A stretch of 64,000 nucleotides of DNA from NCBI RefSeq assembly GCF_000801955.1, contig NZ_JSZO01000020.1, positions 1 to 64,000 on the forward strand, written 5' to 3'. The stretch is from Ralstonia sp. A12. GTDB taxonomy: Bacteria > Pseudomonadota > Gammaproteobacteria > Burkholderiales > Burkholderiaceae. Position numbers and translations under genes: made by a program. The notes beneath the pieces were generated by a model, which saw only the letters and a program-made list of their open reading frames with translations, was not told the origin of the DNA and ran no database searches. Positions 8,083 through 17,439 of this stretch are shown here, in pieces; positions within the stretch are counted from its first letter, which is position 1, and each line of letters starts with the position of its first letter.

Positions 8083-9234
8083 ATGACGGGTCGCAATTCC
8101 GCTTTGCGCGGCGCCATCGCGTGCGCGTTGTTCACAGGCCTGGTGTTGACGTCGAGCCGGTCGATGGCCGAACCAGGCATCTCCGATAGCAAGATTCTCA
8201 TCGGCCAGACTGCGGGCTTTACGGGCCCCGCCGGCGAGCAGGTCAAGGAGATGACGCAAGGCGCCAAGCTCTATATCGATACCGTGAACCGCGCCGGTGG
8301 CGTATATGGGCGCAAGATCGAACTGCTTTCTGAAGACGACGGCTTTGACGCCAACGCATCGAAGAAGCACGCGCATACGCTGTTGGCCGACAAACAGGTC
8401 TTTGCGCTGTTCCTGCCACGCGGCACGCCCAATACCGAGGCGATCATGACCGAGGCCCGTGCGGTGGGGGCACCGGTGGTGGCACCCTCGACTGGCGCAT
8501 CCACCTTCTTCGATCAACCCGACCCGCTGCTCTTCGTGGTGCGCGCCAAGTACCAGACCGAGATCGCGGAACTGGTCCACTACTTCGACACGCTGGGCCT
8601 GCGCCGCCTGGCCCTGGTCAACGTAAACGACACCTTCGGCAAGGACACCGAGATCGGTTTCAACCACGCCACGCAGAAACTGCCCGCTGACGCACATCGC
8701 ATCTTCACGGTTGACCGACTGAAGCCCGACATCGCCAAGGCCACGGCGGAGGTGGGCCAGTTTGCACCGCAAGCTGTCATCCTGGCCTGCCCTGGCACAA
8801 CGGCACGCGCAATGGTTGAAGCACTCAACAAGCAAGGCGTAACGGCACAACTGGCGGCGTTGTCCAATAACGCGGGGCTGGCGTGGGCGCAGTCGCTTGG
8901 CGCGCTTGGGCGGGGCGTGGTGGTATCGCAGGTGATGCCGTCGCCAGTGCGCTCAACTGCGCAGCTTGGCCGTGACATGGCGGCCAGTGCCAAGGCCGCA
9001 GGCGTGGCACCGTCGTACGCGATGATGGAAGGTTATGCGGCGGCGCGCGTGCTAGTCGAGGGGCTCAAACGCGCGGGCAAGTCGCCCACGCGGACCAGCT
9101 TTGTCTCCGGGCTGGAATCCGCCGGCACGATTGACTTGGGCGGGTTGGAAGTCCGTTACGGCCCCAACAGCCGCAAAGGATCGAACTACGTCGAGCTGAC
9201 GGTGATCGGTCCGAACGGTACGTTCGTCAAATAG
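8083..9234 (+). CDS. Periplasmic branched-chain amino acid/amide-type ABC solute-binding protein (orphan)
   Basis: 383 residues from ATG 8083, preceded by AAAGGGGGAGAC. Sec signal peptide at about residues 1-29, then a Peripla_BP_6 (LivJ-like, type I) fold beginning KILIGQTAGFTGPAGEQVKE and continuing with the characteristic NRAGGVYGRKIELLSEDDG segment. Members bind branched-chain amino acids, amides, urea or aromatic acids; ligand here is unknown. No permease or ATPase of the Liv class lies next to it, so it either works with a transporter encoded elsewhere or acts as a sensor. It lies 162 bases upstream of the LysR gene on the same strand. Confidence 0.9.
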   Translation: MTGRNSALRGAIACALFTGLVLTSSRSMAEPGISDSKILIGQTAGFTGPAGEQVKEMTQGAKLYIDTVNRAGGVYGRKIELLSEDDGFDANASKKHAHTLLADKQVFALFLPRGTPNTEAIMTEARAVGAPVVAPSTGASTFFDQPDPLLFVVRAKYQTEIAELVHYFDTLGLRRLALVNVNDTFGKDTEIGFNHATQKLPADAHRIFTVDRLKPDIAKATAEVGQFAPQAVILACPGTTARAMVEALNKQGVTAQLAALSNNAGLAWAQSLGALGRGVVVSQVMPSPVRSTAQLGRDMAASAKAAGVAPSYAMMEGYAAARVLVEGLKRAGKSPTRTSFVSGLESAGTIDLGGLEVRYGPNSRKGSNYVELTVIGPNGTFVK

Positions 9235-9260
9235 GTGCATACTCCGGTACACCCTGCCCG

Positions 9261-9294
9261 GGCAACCGCTTCACCGCGAGGCATAGCGGTTGCC
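9261..9294 (+). terminator. Strong hairpin after solute-binding protein gene
   Basis: Perfect 10-bp inverted repeat (GGCAACCGCT and AGCGGTTGCC) with a 14-base loop, 27 bases past the stop. It has no T run, so it may be a Rho-dependent or 3'-protecting hairpin rather than a classical terminator. Confidence 0.5.
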
Positions 9295-9357
9295 TGCGTA
9301 AAACGCATGAGTACATAAGAAAATACTATTTGGAATTCGCATACTGCCTCTACCAGA

Positions 9358-9376
9358 ATGCATGAACCACATGCAT
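9358..9376 (+). promoter_or_regulatory. Perfect palindrome upstream of LysR gene, candidate operator
   Basis: ATGCATG and CATGCAT arms separated by five bases, ending 20 bases before the LysR-family start codon. Position and symmetry suit autoregulation by the LysR protein or binding of another dimeric regulator; not proven. Confidence 0.4.
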
Positions 9377-9396
9377 GACTTGGATCAATCAGGCAG

Positions 9397-10371
9397 ATGG
9401 AACTCCGACAACTCGAAGCGTTTGCTGCCGTCATGTCGACGGGCAGTGTCACCGCGGCCGGCAAACTGCTGGGCCGTTCGCAGCCGGCCATCAGCCGGCT
9501 CATCCAGGACCTTGAAGCCGAGATCGGCTATGCCCTGTTCACGCGCGCGGGGCCCCGTGTCTCGCCCACTGAGCAGGGTTTCCTGCTGTATGAAGACGTC
9601 GAACATACGCTGATCAGCCTGCGGCAGATCCGCACACGCGCAGAAGAGATCGCGCGCGGCGAGGCGCGCCCGCTGCGGTTGGCCGCCACCTCCGCGCTGG
9701 CGGCCGGGTTGCTGCCTGCGGCGCTGGCCGATCATCCAGAGTTGGCGCAACACGTCCAGATCCGCAGCGCTTCGCCTGAACAGGTCGTGCATGCCGTGTT
9801 GACCGGCGCGGCAGACCTCGGTATCAGCAGCCTGCCGCTGGAGCATCGCGGCGTGACGGTGCATTGGATTGGCGAATCGGCGTGCGTGGCCGCCGTGCAG
9901 CAAAGCGACCCGCTGGCCGCCGGCGACCGCGTGGCACTGGCCGAGTGCGCCGGCCGCCGCATCGTCACGATGCACAACCCGTATCGCCTGCGCCGCCGCC
10001 TGGATCAGGCACTCGCACAAGCTGGTGTCACGCCGACGGAGCTGATCGAAACCAACGCCTCGTTCAACGCGCTGACCGCCGTGCGTGCCGGCCTGGGCGT
10101 GGCACTGCTGGAGCCCGTCACGGCATATGGTGTACCGATTGACGGCGTGAGCGTCCGCCCGATCGATGCCGACATCCCCTTCTTCTTTGGCGTGATCACC
10201 CCCGAGGCCAAGCGGCCATCGGCGGCGGTGACCTCACTGATCGACGCCCTCTCCCGCGCCGCACAGCGCCTGCTGCCCGACTGCAAGCTGCATGACCCGG
10301 CACGCCACGCCAGCATGCTGCAGGTGCTGTACGGCGAACCCATCAACGAAACAGAAGGCGCGTCCGCATGA
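9397..10371 (+). CDS. LysR-family transcriptional regulator
   Basis: 324 residues. Winged HTH at residues 1-60 (MELRQLEAFAAVMSTGSVTA, then GRSQPAISRLIQDLEAEIG) followed by a LysR_substrate domain (about 88-295). Its stop overlaps the monooxygenase start by 4 bases (ATGA), so regulator and catabolic genes are co-transcribed rather than divergent, unusual for LysR-controlled clusters. It probably controls the 10.4-20.0 kb cluster and itself; the effector is unknown. A palindrome at 9358-9376 is a candidate site. Confidence 0.93.
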   Translation: MELRQLEAFAAVMSTGSVTAAGKLLGRSQPAISRLIQDLEAEIGYALFTRAGPRVSPTEQGFLLYEDVEHTLISLRQIRTRAEEIARGEARPLRLAATSALAAGLLPAALADHPELAQHVQIRSASPEQVVHAVLTGAADLGISSLPLEHRGVTVHWIGESACVAAVQQSDPLAAGDRVALAECAGRRIVTMHNPYRLRRRLDQALAQAGVTPTELIETNASFNALTAVRAGLGVALLEPVTAYGVPIDGVSVRPIDADIPFFFGVITPEAKRPSAAVTSLIDALSRAAQRLLPDCKLHDPARHASMLQVLYGEPINETEGASA

Positions 10372-11885
10372 CCGCAGCACAACAAGACAACGCGCCGCAC
10401 GCGCCCGGCGCCACCGGGCCCACCGGACTTACGGCACTGGAAGCCCGTTTGCGCCAGGACCTGGCCTGGCTGGAGTTGCCCGCCAAGGCTTGGACGCTTC
10501 CACATGAACTCAACGGCCAGCCCATGCTGGACGTGGCCGTGATCGGCGGCGGCATGGCGGGCCTGGCGGCGGCAACATCGCTCAAGCACCTCGGTATTGG
10601 TGCGGTGGTATTCGACCGTTCGCCCGTTGGCTTCGAGGGCCCGTGGGCGACTACCGCACGCATGGAGACGCTGCGCTCGCCCAAGCAGTTGACGGGCCCC
10701 GCGCTGGGCCTGCCGGCACTGACCTTTCGCGCGTGGTTCGAGGCGCAGTTTGGTACCGATGCGTGGGAGGTGCTCGACAAGATCCCGCGTCTGCAATGGA
10801 TGGATTACCTGCGCTGGTACCGCCACGTGCTGCAGATTGACGTGCGCAATGAACACCACGTGAAGGCGATTCACCCGCGCAAGGATGGCGCCGTCGAACT
10901 TGTCATCGATGTGCCGGGCCAACCGACACAGCGCGTGTATGCGCGCCGCGTAGTACTGGCCACCGGGCGTGACGGCCTGGGCGGCCCCACCGTGCCGGAC
11001 TTCGCATGCCGCCTGCCGCGCCGCTGGTGGGCGCATTCGTCCGACGAGATGGACTACGGCACCTTGGCCGGCAAGCGCGTCGGCGTAATCGGCGCGGGCG
11101 CATCGGCGATGGACTCGGCGGCGACGGCGCTGGAGGCCGGCGCCGCGAGTGTCGACCTGCTGATCCGCCGCGCCGACCTGCCCCGCGTGAACAAGGGCAA
11201 GGGCGCCGGCAGCCCTGGGCTCGTGCACGGCCACCTGCATCTGCCCGACGCATGGAAATGGCGCATTCGTCATTACATCAACGTTGAACAGGTACCGCCG
11301 CCGCGTGGCAGCACGCTGCGTGTGTCGCGCCATGCCAATGCGCGCTTCAACCTCGGTTGCGCCGTGCTGGGCGTGGATGAGCACGATGGCGTGCTGCACG
11401 TGACCACACCCAAGGGCGTGTTCCATCTGGACTTCCTGATCTTCTCGACGGGCTTTCGCACTGATTGGGCATCGCGCCCCGAATTCAGCCTGCTGGCACC
11501 GCACATCCGCCAGTGGCGCGACCGCTACACCCCGCGCCCCGGCGAGGAAGACACCGAGCTGAGCGATTCGCCCGACCTCGGCCCTGCGTTTGAATTCCGC
11601 GAGAAGACGCCCGGCGCCCTGCCCGGCCTGTCGCGCGTGCATTGCTTCTGTTATCCGGCCTCGCTCACGCATGGTGCCGTATCGGGCGACATCCCAGCCA
11701 TCAGCGAAGGTGCGCGCCGCCTGGCGCAAGGCATCGCCGGCCTGCTGTATCAGGAAGACATCGAACCGCATTACGCCTCCATGGAAGCCTTTGCCGAGCC
11801 CGAGATCTTCGGCGACGAATGGACACCAGCTCCACCGCCCGGCGCTGAAGTGGAAGCCACCTCCAACCAGGAGGCAGCACGATGA
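10368..11885 (+). CDS. Flavin-containing monooxygenase-like FAD/NAD(P)-binding oxidoreductase
   Basis: 505 residues. Two dinucleotide-binding folds are visible: an FAD site VAVIGGGMAGLAAAT at about residues 56-70 and an NADPH site GKRVGVIGAGASAMDSA near residue 235. A late LIFSTGFRTDW segment resembles the ATGY-type motif of FMO/Baeyer-Villiger proteins. Likely a cytoplasmic NADPH-dependent monooxygenase or N/S-oxygenase that attacks the substrate brought in by the adjacent ABC importer. Coupled by ATGA overlaps to LysR upstream and the permease gene downstream. A classical BVMO fingerprint was not identified, so the exact reaction is open. Confidence 0.85.
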   Translation: MTAAQQDNAPHAPGATGPTGLTALEARLRQDLAWLELPAKAWTLPHELNGQPMLDVAVIGGGMAGLAAATSLKHLGIGAVVFDRSPVGFEGPWATTARMETLRSPKQLTGPALGLPALTFRAWFEAQFGTDAWEVLDKIPRLQWMDYLRWYRHVLQIDVRNEHHVKAIHPRKDGAVELVIDVPGQPTQRVYARRVVLATGRDGLGGPTVPDFACRLPRRWWAHSSDEMDYGTLAGKRVGVIGAGASAMDSAATALEAGAASVDLLIRRADLPRVNKGKGAGSPGLVHGHLHLPDAWKWRIRHYINVEQVPPPRGSTLRVSRHANARFNLGCAVLGVDEHDGVLHVTTPKGVFHLDFLIFSTGFRTDWASRPEFSLLAPHIRQWRDRYTPRPGEEDTELSDSPDLGPAFEFREKTPGALPGLSRVHCFCYPASLTHGAVSGDIPAISEGARRLAQGIAGLLYQEDIEPHYASMEAFAEPEIFGDEWTPAPPPGAEVEATSNQEAAR

Positions 11886-12865
11886 TGGGTTGGTTTATTC
11901 GCCGCATCGGCCAGGCACTGCTGGTGGTGTTGGTGATGACGGTGATCGTCTTCGTTGGCCTGCACGCCATCGGCAACCCGGTCGACATCCTGATCGGCCA
12001 GGACGTGGACCAAATCGACCGCGCACGCATCATTGCGGAACTCGGTTTGGACAAGCCGCTGTGGCAGCAGTACCTGAGCTTCCTGAACGGTGCGGTGCAC
12101 GGCAACCTGGGCAAGAGCTTCGTCTACAACGAGCCGGCCATCCAACTGATCCTCCAACGCCTGCCGGCCACGCTGGAGCTGGCGTTTGCGGCGCTCATCA
12201 TCGCGGTGGTGATCGGCGTGCCGCTGGGGCTGTTCGCGGGGCTGTATCCGAACCATCCGGTGTCGCGCTTGCTGATGACGGGCAGCGTGGTGGGCTTCTC
12301 GCTGCCGACGTTCTGGGTGGGGCTGATGCTCATCATGGCGTTCAGCGTGAGCCTCGGCTGGTTGCCCGCCAGCGGGCGTGGTGAGACGGCTCGTCTATTT
12401 GGCATCGAGTGGTCGTGGCTCACCGTCGACGGTCTGCGTCACCTGCTGCTGCCTGCCATCAACCTGTCGCTGTTCAAGCTGTCGCTGGTGCTGCGGCTGA
12501 CCTCGGCGGGCGTGCGCGAAGTGCTGCCGATGGACTTCGTGAAGTTCGCACGTGCCAAGGGGCTCTCGCCGCTGCGCGTGGTGTTGGCGCACGTGCTGCG
12601 CAATACGTTGATCCCGCTGGTGACGGTGCTCGGCCTTGAGCTGGGTTCGACTATTGCCTTTGCGGTGGTGACGGAGAGCATCTTCGCCTGGCCCGGCGCG
12701 GGCAAGCTGATCCTGGACAGCATCAATTCGCTCGACCGGCCCGTCATCGTTTCCTACCTCATTGTTGTGGTGTGCCTGTTCGTGTCACTCAACCTGATCG
12801 TCGACATCCTGTATCGCATGTTGGACCCGCGCGTGCGCGCGGCAGATGGCGCGGAGGCTGCATGA
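11882..12865 (+). CDS. ABC transporter permease, DppB/NikB type
   Basis: 327 residues, six predicted membrane segments, opening MGWFIRRIGQALLVVLVMTV. It has the BPD_transp_1 EAA-type loop (VREVLPMDFVKFARAKGLS, with the family's A-x-A-K-G core). First of the two inner-membrane permeases of a peptide/opine/nickel-type importer. The start overlaps the monooxygenase stop; an ATG one codon later is an equal alternative. The next permease overlaps by 4 bases. Confidence 0.93.
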   Translation: MMGWFIRRIGQALLVVLVMTVIVFVGLHAIGNPVDILIGQDVDQIDRARIIAELGLDKPLWQQYLSFLNGAVHGNLGKSFVYNEPAIQLILQRLPATLELAFAALIIAVVIGVPLGLFAGLYPNHPVSRLLMTGSVVGFSLPTFWVGLMLIMAFSVSLGWLPASGRGETARLFGIEWSWLTVDGLRHLLLPAINLSLFKLSLVLRLTSAGVREVLPMDFVKFARAKGLSPLRVVLAHVLRNTLIPLVTVLGLELGSTIAFAVVTESIFAWPGAGKLILDSINSLDRPVIVSYLIVVVCLFVSLNLIVDILYRMLDPRVRAADGAEAA

Positions 12866-13797
12866 ATACGACATCGCAAACCACGGTAGCGACCACCGCA
12901 CCGGCGGCGCCTGCACCGCGTAAGCAATCGCCCTGGCGGCGCGTGGCGTCAGATTTTCTGGCGTCCAAGTCTGCTGTGTTCGGCTTGGTCGTCGTGGTGC
13001 TGCTGGCTGCCGCAGCGCTGGCCGCACCGTTGATCACCCCGCAAAACCCGTACGACCTGATGCAGCTTGACGTGCTGGACTCGCGCCTGCCACCGGGTTC
13101 GCCCAATGGCCTGGGCACGTTCACGTATTGGCTCGGCACGGATGGTCAGGGGCGCGATCTGTATTCCGGCATCCTCTACGGCCTGCGCATCAGCCTGGGC
13201 GTGGGGATTGGGTCCGCAGCCGTGGCAGCCGTCATTGGCACATTGCTCGGGCTGATTGCCGCCTACGCGGGCGGCAAGGTCGACAACTTCATCATGCGCA
13301 CGGTTGATCTGCTGCTGTCGTTCCCGTCCGTGCTGGTGGCGATGATGATCCTTGCCTACCTGGGCAAGAGCATCACCAACGTGGTGCTGACACTCGTGCT
13401 GCTGGAGTGGGCGTACTACGCACGCACGGTGCGTGGGCAAGCACTGGTCGAGCGCCGCCGCGAATACGTGGAAGCCGCACGCTCACTCGCCCTGCCCGGC
13501 TGGCGTATCGCGCTCAAGCACATCCTGCCGAACTGCCTGCCGCCGCTCATCGTGGTGGGCACGCTGCAGGTGGCACGTGCAATCACGCTGGAAGCCACCC
13601 TCTCGTTCCTGGGCCTGGGCGTGCCGATTACCGAGCCGTCGCTGGGCCTGCTCATTGCCAACGGATACCAATACATGCTGTCTGGCCAGTACTGGATCAG
13701 TTTCTACCCAGGCATTGCGCTGCTGCTGGCGCTGGTCGCCATCAACCTGGTGGGCGACCGCCTGCGTGAAGTGCTGAACCCGAGGACGCAACGATGA
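12862..13797 (+). CDS. ABC transporter permease, DppC/NikC type
   Basis: 311 residues from ATG 12862, chosen because it gives the 4-base overlap with the preceding permease and a normal OppC_N-type N-terminus (SPWRRVASDFLASKSAVFGL). Six membrane segments and the conserved loop RREYVEAARSLALPGWRI with LPN are present. Forms the heterodimeric channel with the DppB-type subunit. Stop overlaps the ATPase gene start. Confidence 0.93.
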   Translation: MNTTSQTTVATTAPAAPAPRKQSPWRRVASDFLASKSAVFGLVVVVLLAAAALAAPLITPQNPYDLMQLDVLDSRLPPGSPNGLGTFTYWLGTDGQGRDLYSGILYGLRISLGVGIGSAAVAAVIGTLLGLIAAYAGGKVDNFIMRTVDLLLSFPSVLVAMMILAYLGKSITNVVLTLVLLEWAYYARTVRGQALVERRREYVEAARSLALPGWRIALKHILPNCLPPLIVVGTLQVARAITLEATLSFLGLGVPITEPSLGLLIANGYQYMLSGQYWISFYPGIALLLALVAINLVGDRLREVLNPRTQR

Positions 13798-14822
13798 GTG
13801 CGTCCAGCAACGCATCAACCAATGCATTGACACTCGAAGTCCGCAACCTGCGCACGCACTTCTTCACACGTGACGGCGTGCTGCCTGCAGTGGACGACGT
13901 GTCGTTCTCGCTGGCGCGCGGGCGCATCCTGGGGCTCGTAGGCGAATCGGGCTCGGGCAAGTCGGTCACCGGCTTCTCGATCATGGGTCTGGTAGACCCG
14001 CCCGGCCGCGTGGTCAGCGGCGAGATCCTCTACCAGGGCCGTGACCTGACCAAGCTGCCCGCACGCGAACTGCGCAAGCTACAGGGCAACCGCATCGCCA
14101 TGGTCTTCCAAGACCCGATGATGACGCTCAACCCCGTGCTGCGCATCGACGCCCAGATGATCGAGGCCGTGCGCGCGCACAGCGACATGAGCCACGCGCA
14201 GGCCCGCGAGCATGCGCGTGACACGCTCGGCCTGATGGGCATTCCCAGCCCGGAAGAGCGGCTGCGTGCGTATCCGCATCAACTCTCCGGCGGTATGCGC
14301 CAGCGCGTGGCGATTGCCATTGCGATGCTGCATCGGCCCGACCTGATCATCGCCGACGAGCCGACCACGGCGCTGGACGTCACCATCCAGGCGCAGATCC
14401 TGTCTGAGGTGCAGAAGCTCGCGCGCCAGCACGGCACCGCGCTGATCTGGATCACGCACGACCTGTCTGTGGTGGCAGGTCTCGCTGATGAAGTGGCGGT
14501 GATGTACGCCGGCCGCATCGTCGAGCATGGCCCAGTGGATGCGGTACTCGATGCCCCGCTGCACCCGTACACCATGGGCCTGATCGACAGCCTGCCGAGC
14601 GAGAACCGCCGTGGCCAGCGCCTGCGCCAGATTCCGGGCATGACGCCGAATCTGCTGTCGCTGCCGGCAGGCTGCGCATTTGCAGCACGTTGCCCGCGCG
14701 CCTCCGACGCGTGCGGTGTGCGCCCTGAGATCACGCAACCGAATACCGGCCAGGACTCGAAACGACAGGTGCGCTGCTTCCATCCCGGCACGCTGCCGGC
14801 AGCCACGCGGGAGGTCGCATGA
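13794..14822 (+). CDS. ABC transporter ATP-binding protein, DppD type
   Basis: 342 residues. Walker [10 protein letters not shown]-loop [11 protein letters not shown], signature LSGGMRQRV, Walker [14 protein letters not shown] and the H-loop in [11 protein letters not shown] are all intact. The C-terminal oligopeptide/dipeptide extension carries the Cys-rich [16 protein letters not shown] segment typical of this subfamily, which binds an Fe-S cluster in some members. Overlaps both neighbours by 4 bases. Confidence 0.94.
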   Translation: MSASSNASTNALTLEVRNLRTHFFTRDGVLPAVDDVSFSLARGRILGLVGESGSGKSVTGFSIMGLVDPPGRVVSGEILYQGRDLTKLPARELRKLQGNRIAMVFQDPMMTLNPVLRIDAQMIEAVRAHSDMSHAQAREHARDTLGLMGIPSPEERLRAYPHQLSGGMRQRVAIAIAMLHRPDLIIADEPTTALDVTIQAQILSEVQKLARQHGTALIWITHDLSVVAGLADEVAVMYAGRIVEHGPVDAVLDAPLHPYTMGLIDSLPSENRRGQRLRQIPGMTPNLLSLPAGCAFAARCPRASDACGVRPEITQPNTGQDSKRQVRCFHPGTLPAATREVA

Positions 14823-15820
14823 GCACGCCACTGGTCGAACTCAAACAGGTTGGCAAACGCTTTGGCGATCGCAAGGTCGGCCCGGTCGACGGCATGCTGC
14901 AGCGCCTGGGGCTGGCAAAGCCGCCCGCAGTCGTGCGCGCCGTCGATGGCATCGACTTGGCGATCCAGCCCGGTGAAGTTGTCGGCCTGGTCGGTGAATC
15001 GGGCTGCGGCAAGTCCACGCTCGGCCGCATCGCTGCCGGGCTGATGCCGCCGTCCGATGGCGAAGTGCGCGTGGATGGAAAATCCGTCAACACGCTCTCT
15101 GCCGATGAAGGGCGCGATGCCCGCCTGAAGATCCAGATGATCTTCCAGGACCCATACGCCAGCCTCAACCCACGCCTGCGCGTGGAAGAGATCATCGGCG
15201 AAGCAGCACGCGTGCACGGCCTGACGGACCGCGCCAACTTTGCCGACTACGTGGCCGCGCAGATGCAGCGTGCGGGCCTGGACCCTGCGCTGCGTGACCG
15301 CTATCCGCACCAGTTCAGCGGCGGCCAGCGCCAGCGCATCGGCATTGCACGCGCGCTGGCGGTGCAGCCGTCCATGCTCGTCTGCGACGAGGCGGTGGCG
15401 GCGCTGGACGTATCCATCCAGGCGCAGATCCTGAACCTGTTCATGGACCTGCGCGAGCAGCTCAACCTGACGTACCTGTTCATCAGCCACGACCTGGGCG
15501 TGGTGGAGCACCTGTCGGACCGCGTGGTCATCATGTACCTGGGCCGCGTGGTGGAATCGGCATCGGCAGAGGAAGTCTTCCGCCGCCCGAACCACCCCTA
15601 CACGCAGACACTGCTGGCGGAGATTCCGCGCCTGTCGGCTCGGCACAAGACCTTCACGGCCATCCAGGGCGAAATGCCCAGCCCGCTAAACCCGCCCACC
15701 GGCTGTCATTTCCACCCGCGCTGTCCGCACGCCATGCCCCGCTGCAAGACCGAAGCGCCGACCTTGCGCGGCATTGCGGTCAACCATGTCAGCGCCTGTC
15801 ATTTGAACAACGCGATCTGA
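14819..15820 (+). CDS. ABC transporter ATP-binding protein, DppF type
   Basis: 333 residues. Walker [10 protein letters not shown], signature FSGGQRQRI, Walker [13 protein letters not shown] and H-loop [11 protein letters not shown] are intact. The C-terminal [15 protein letters not shown] segment marks the oligopeptide/dipeptide class. An insertion after the N-terminal strand ([20 protein letters not shown]) is common in DppF-like subunits that follow a DppD. Partner of the preceding ATPase. Confidence 0.94.
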   Translation: MSTPLVELKQVGKRFGDRKVGPVDGMLQRLGLAKPPAVVRAVDGIDLAIQPGEVVGLVGESGCGKSTLGRIAAGLMPPSDGEVRVDGKSVNTLSADEGRDARLKIQMIFQDPYASLNPRLRVEEIIGEAARVHGLTDRANFADYVAAQMQRAGLDPALRDRYPHQFSGGQRQRIGIARALAVQPSMLVCDEAVAALDVSIQAQILNLFMDLREQLNLTYLFISHDLGVVEHLSDRVVIMYLGRVVESASAEEVFRRPNHPYTQTLLAEIPRLSARHKTFTAIQGEMPSPLNPPTGCHFHPRCPHAMPRCKTEAPTLRGIAVNHVSACHLNNAI

Positions 15821-15863
15821 ACGATCTTCAATAAGCCAACGAAACCATAAGAAAGGGAACACC

Positions 15864-17432
15864 GTGAAACGCCTCCTAGCTTCGTCGCTTGCCTTTGCCT
15901 TGCTCTCCGCCGCTGGTGCTGTTGGTGCGCAGACGCTCAACATCGGCTTTGCTGATCCGCTGTCGTCGCTGGACCCGCAACTGAACAACCACGCCGGCGA
16001 CCGCTCGGTGGATGTGCATTTCTGGGATCTGCTGGTCGAGAACAAGTGGAACAAGCTGCAGCCCGGCCTCGCGCTGTCGTGGAAGACGCTGGACCCGAAG
16101 ACGTGGGAGTTCAAGCTGCGCCCCGGCGTGAAGTGGCACGACGGCCAGCCGTTCACGGCCGATGACGTCATCTTCTCGTACCAGCGTGCGCGCAGCGTGC
16201 CGGGCAGCGTAGCGACGTTCGCGGGCTACCTGCGCACGGTGGAGTCCGTTACCGCCAAGGACCCGCTCACACTCATCATCAAGACAAACATCCCGAACCC
16301 AGACCTGCCGCTGAACCTGGCCTCCGTGCACATCGTCAGCAAGCACGTGGGCGAAAAGTCGGCCACCGAGGACTACAACGCCGGCCGCGCCGTCGTTGGC
16401 ACCGGCCCCTACAAGTTCGTTTCGTACGTGCCGGGTGACCGCGTGGTCATGGCGCGCAACGACAACTACTGGGGCGGCAAGCAGATCTGGGAGAAGGTTA
16501 ACTACCGCTACATCAACAACGCCGCCGCGCGCACGGCCAACCTGCTCTCAGGCGAGGTGGACGTGATCGACAAGGTGTCGGTGGCCGACCTCGCACGCCT
16601 GCGCCAGTCGCCCAACGTGCACGTGTTCGCCTACCCCGGCCTGCGCGTGATGCTGCTGCAGCCGAGCTTCCGCAAGGGCCCGAACGAATACATCACCGGC
16701 AACGACGGCAAACCGCTCGCGAACAACCCGCTGCTTGACGTGCGCGTGCGCCAGGCGCTGTCGCTGGCAGTCGACCGCAAGGCCATCGTCGATCGCATCC
16801 TGCAAGGCGCTGCCACTGTCGCCAACCAGTGGATGCCGGCGGATACGTATGGCTATAACCCCGACGTAAAGAACATTGCCTATGACCCGGCGCAAGCGAA
16901 GAAGCTGCTGGCCGACGCGGGCTTCCCGCAGGGCTTCAACCTCACCATGCACGTGCCGAACGACCGCTACCCGCAAGGCCCGGAAACGGCCCAGGCGGTG
17001 GCGCAGTTCTGGTCGCGTATCGGCGTGAAGACCAAGGTGGAGGTGGTGCCCTGGTCGGTCTATTCGGGCCGCGCCAACAAGAACGACTATGCAATGAGCA
17101 TGCTGGCGTGGGGCAACGGCACGGGTGAGGCGAGCTACGCGCTCGTCAACGTGCTGGCCACGGTGGACACCAAGAAGGGCCTGGGTGCATCCAACTGGGG
17201 CCACTACAGCAACCCGGCCGTGGACAACGCGCTGAACGCCTCCACCGAGGAATTCAACGTGGAGAAGCGCGCGGCCATCCTGCGCCACTCGGTCAAGCTG
17301 GTGTCGGATGACGTGGGCGTGCTGCCGCTGTTCCACTACCAGAACGTGTGGGCCGCCAAGAAGGGCCTGAAGGTGGCCCCGATGACCAGCGACCGCACGG
17401 CCGCACAGATGGTCACCAAGGACGGCAAGTAA
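15864..17432 (+). CDS. ABC transporter periplasmic solute-binding protein, family 5 (SBP_bac_5)
   Basis: 522 residues. Sec signal peptide at about 1-22 (ending GAVGAQ), then a cluster C solute-binding fold: FADPLSSLDPQLNN, WEFKLRPGVKWHDGQPFTAD, a GTGPYKFVSY segment and LDVRVRQALSLAVDRKAIVD. Delivers the ligand to the adjacent permease/ATPase set, so the importer is complete (two permeases, two ATPases, one binding protein). This class takes peptides, nickel, glutathione, opines and small glycosides; ligand unknown. It follows the ATPase gene by 43 bases with an AAAGGGAA ribosome-binding site. Confidence 0.93.
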   Translation: MKRLLASSLAFALLSAAGAVGAQTLNIGFADPLSSLDPQLNNHAGDRSVDVHFWDLLVENKWNKLQPGLALSWKTLDPKTWEFKLRPGVKWHDGQPFTADDVIFSYQRARSVPGSVATFAGYLRTVESVTAKDPLTLIIKTNIPNPDLPLNLASVHIVSKHVGEKSATEDYNAGRAVVGTGPYKFVSYVPGDRVVMARNDNYWGGKQIWEKVNYRYINNAAARTANLLSGEVDVIDKVSVADLARLRQSPNVHVFAYPGLRVMLLQPSFRKGPNEYITGNDGKPLANNPLLDVRVRQALSLAVDRKAIVDRILQGAATVANQWMPADTYGYNPDVKNIAYDPAQAKKLLADAGFPQGFNLTMHVPNDRYPQGPETAQAVAQFWSRIGVKTKVEVVPWSVYSGRANKNDYAMSMLAWGNGTGEASYALVNVLATVDTKKGLGASNWGHYSNPAVDNALNASTEEFNVEKRAAILRHSVKLVSDDVGVLPLFHYQNVWAAKKGLKVAPMTSDRTAAQMVTKDGK

Positions 17433-17439
17433 GCGCGCC

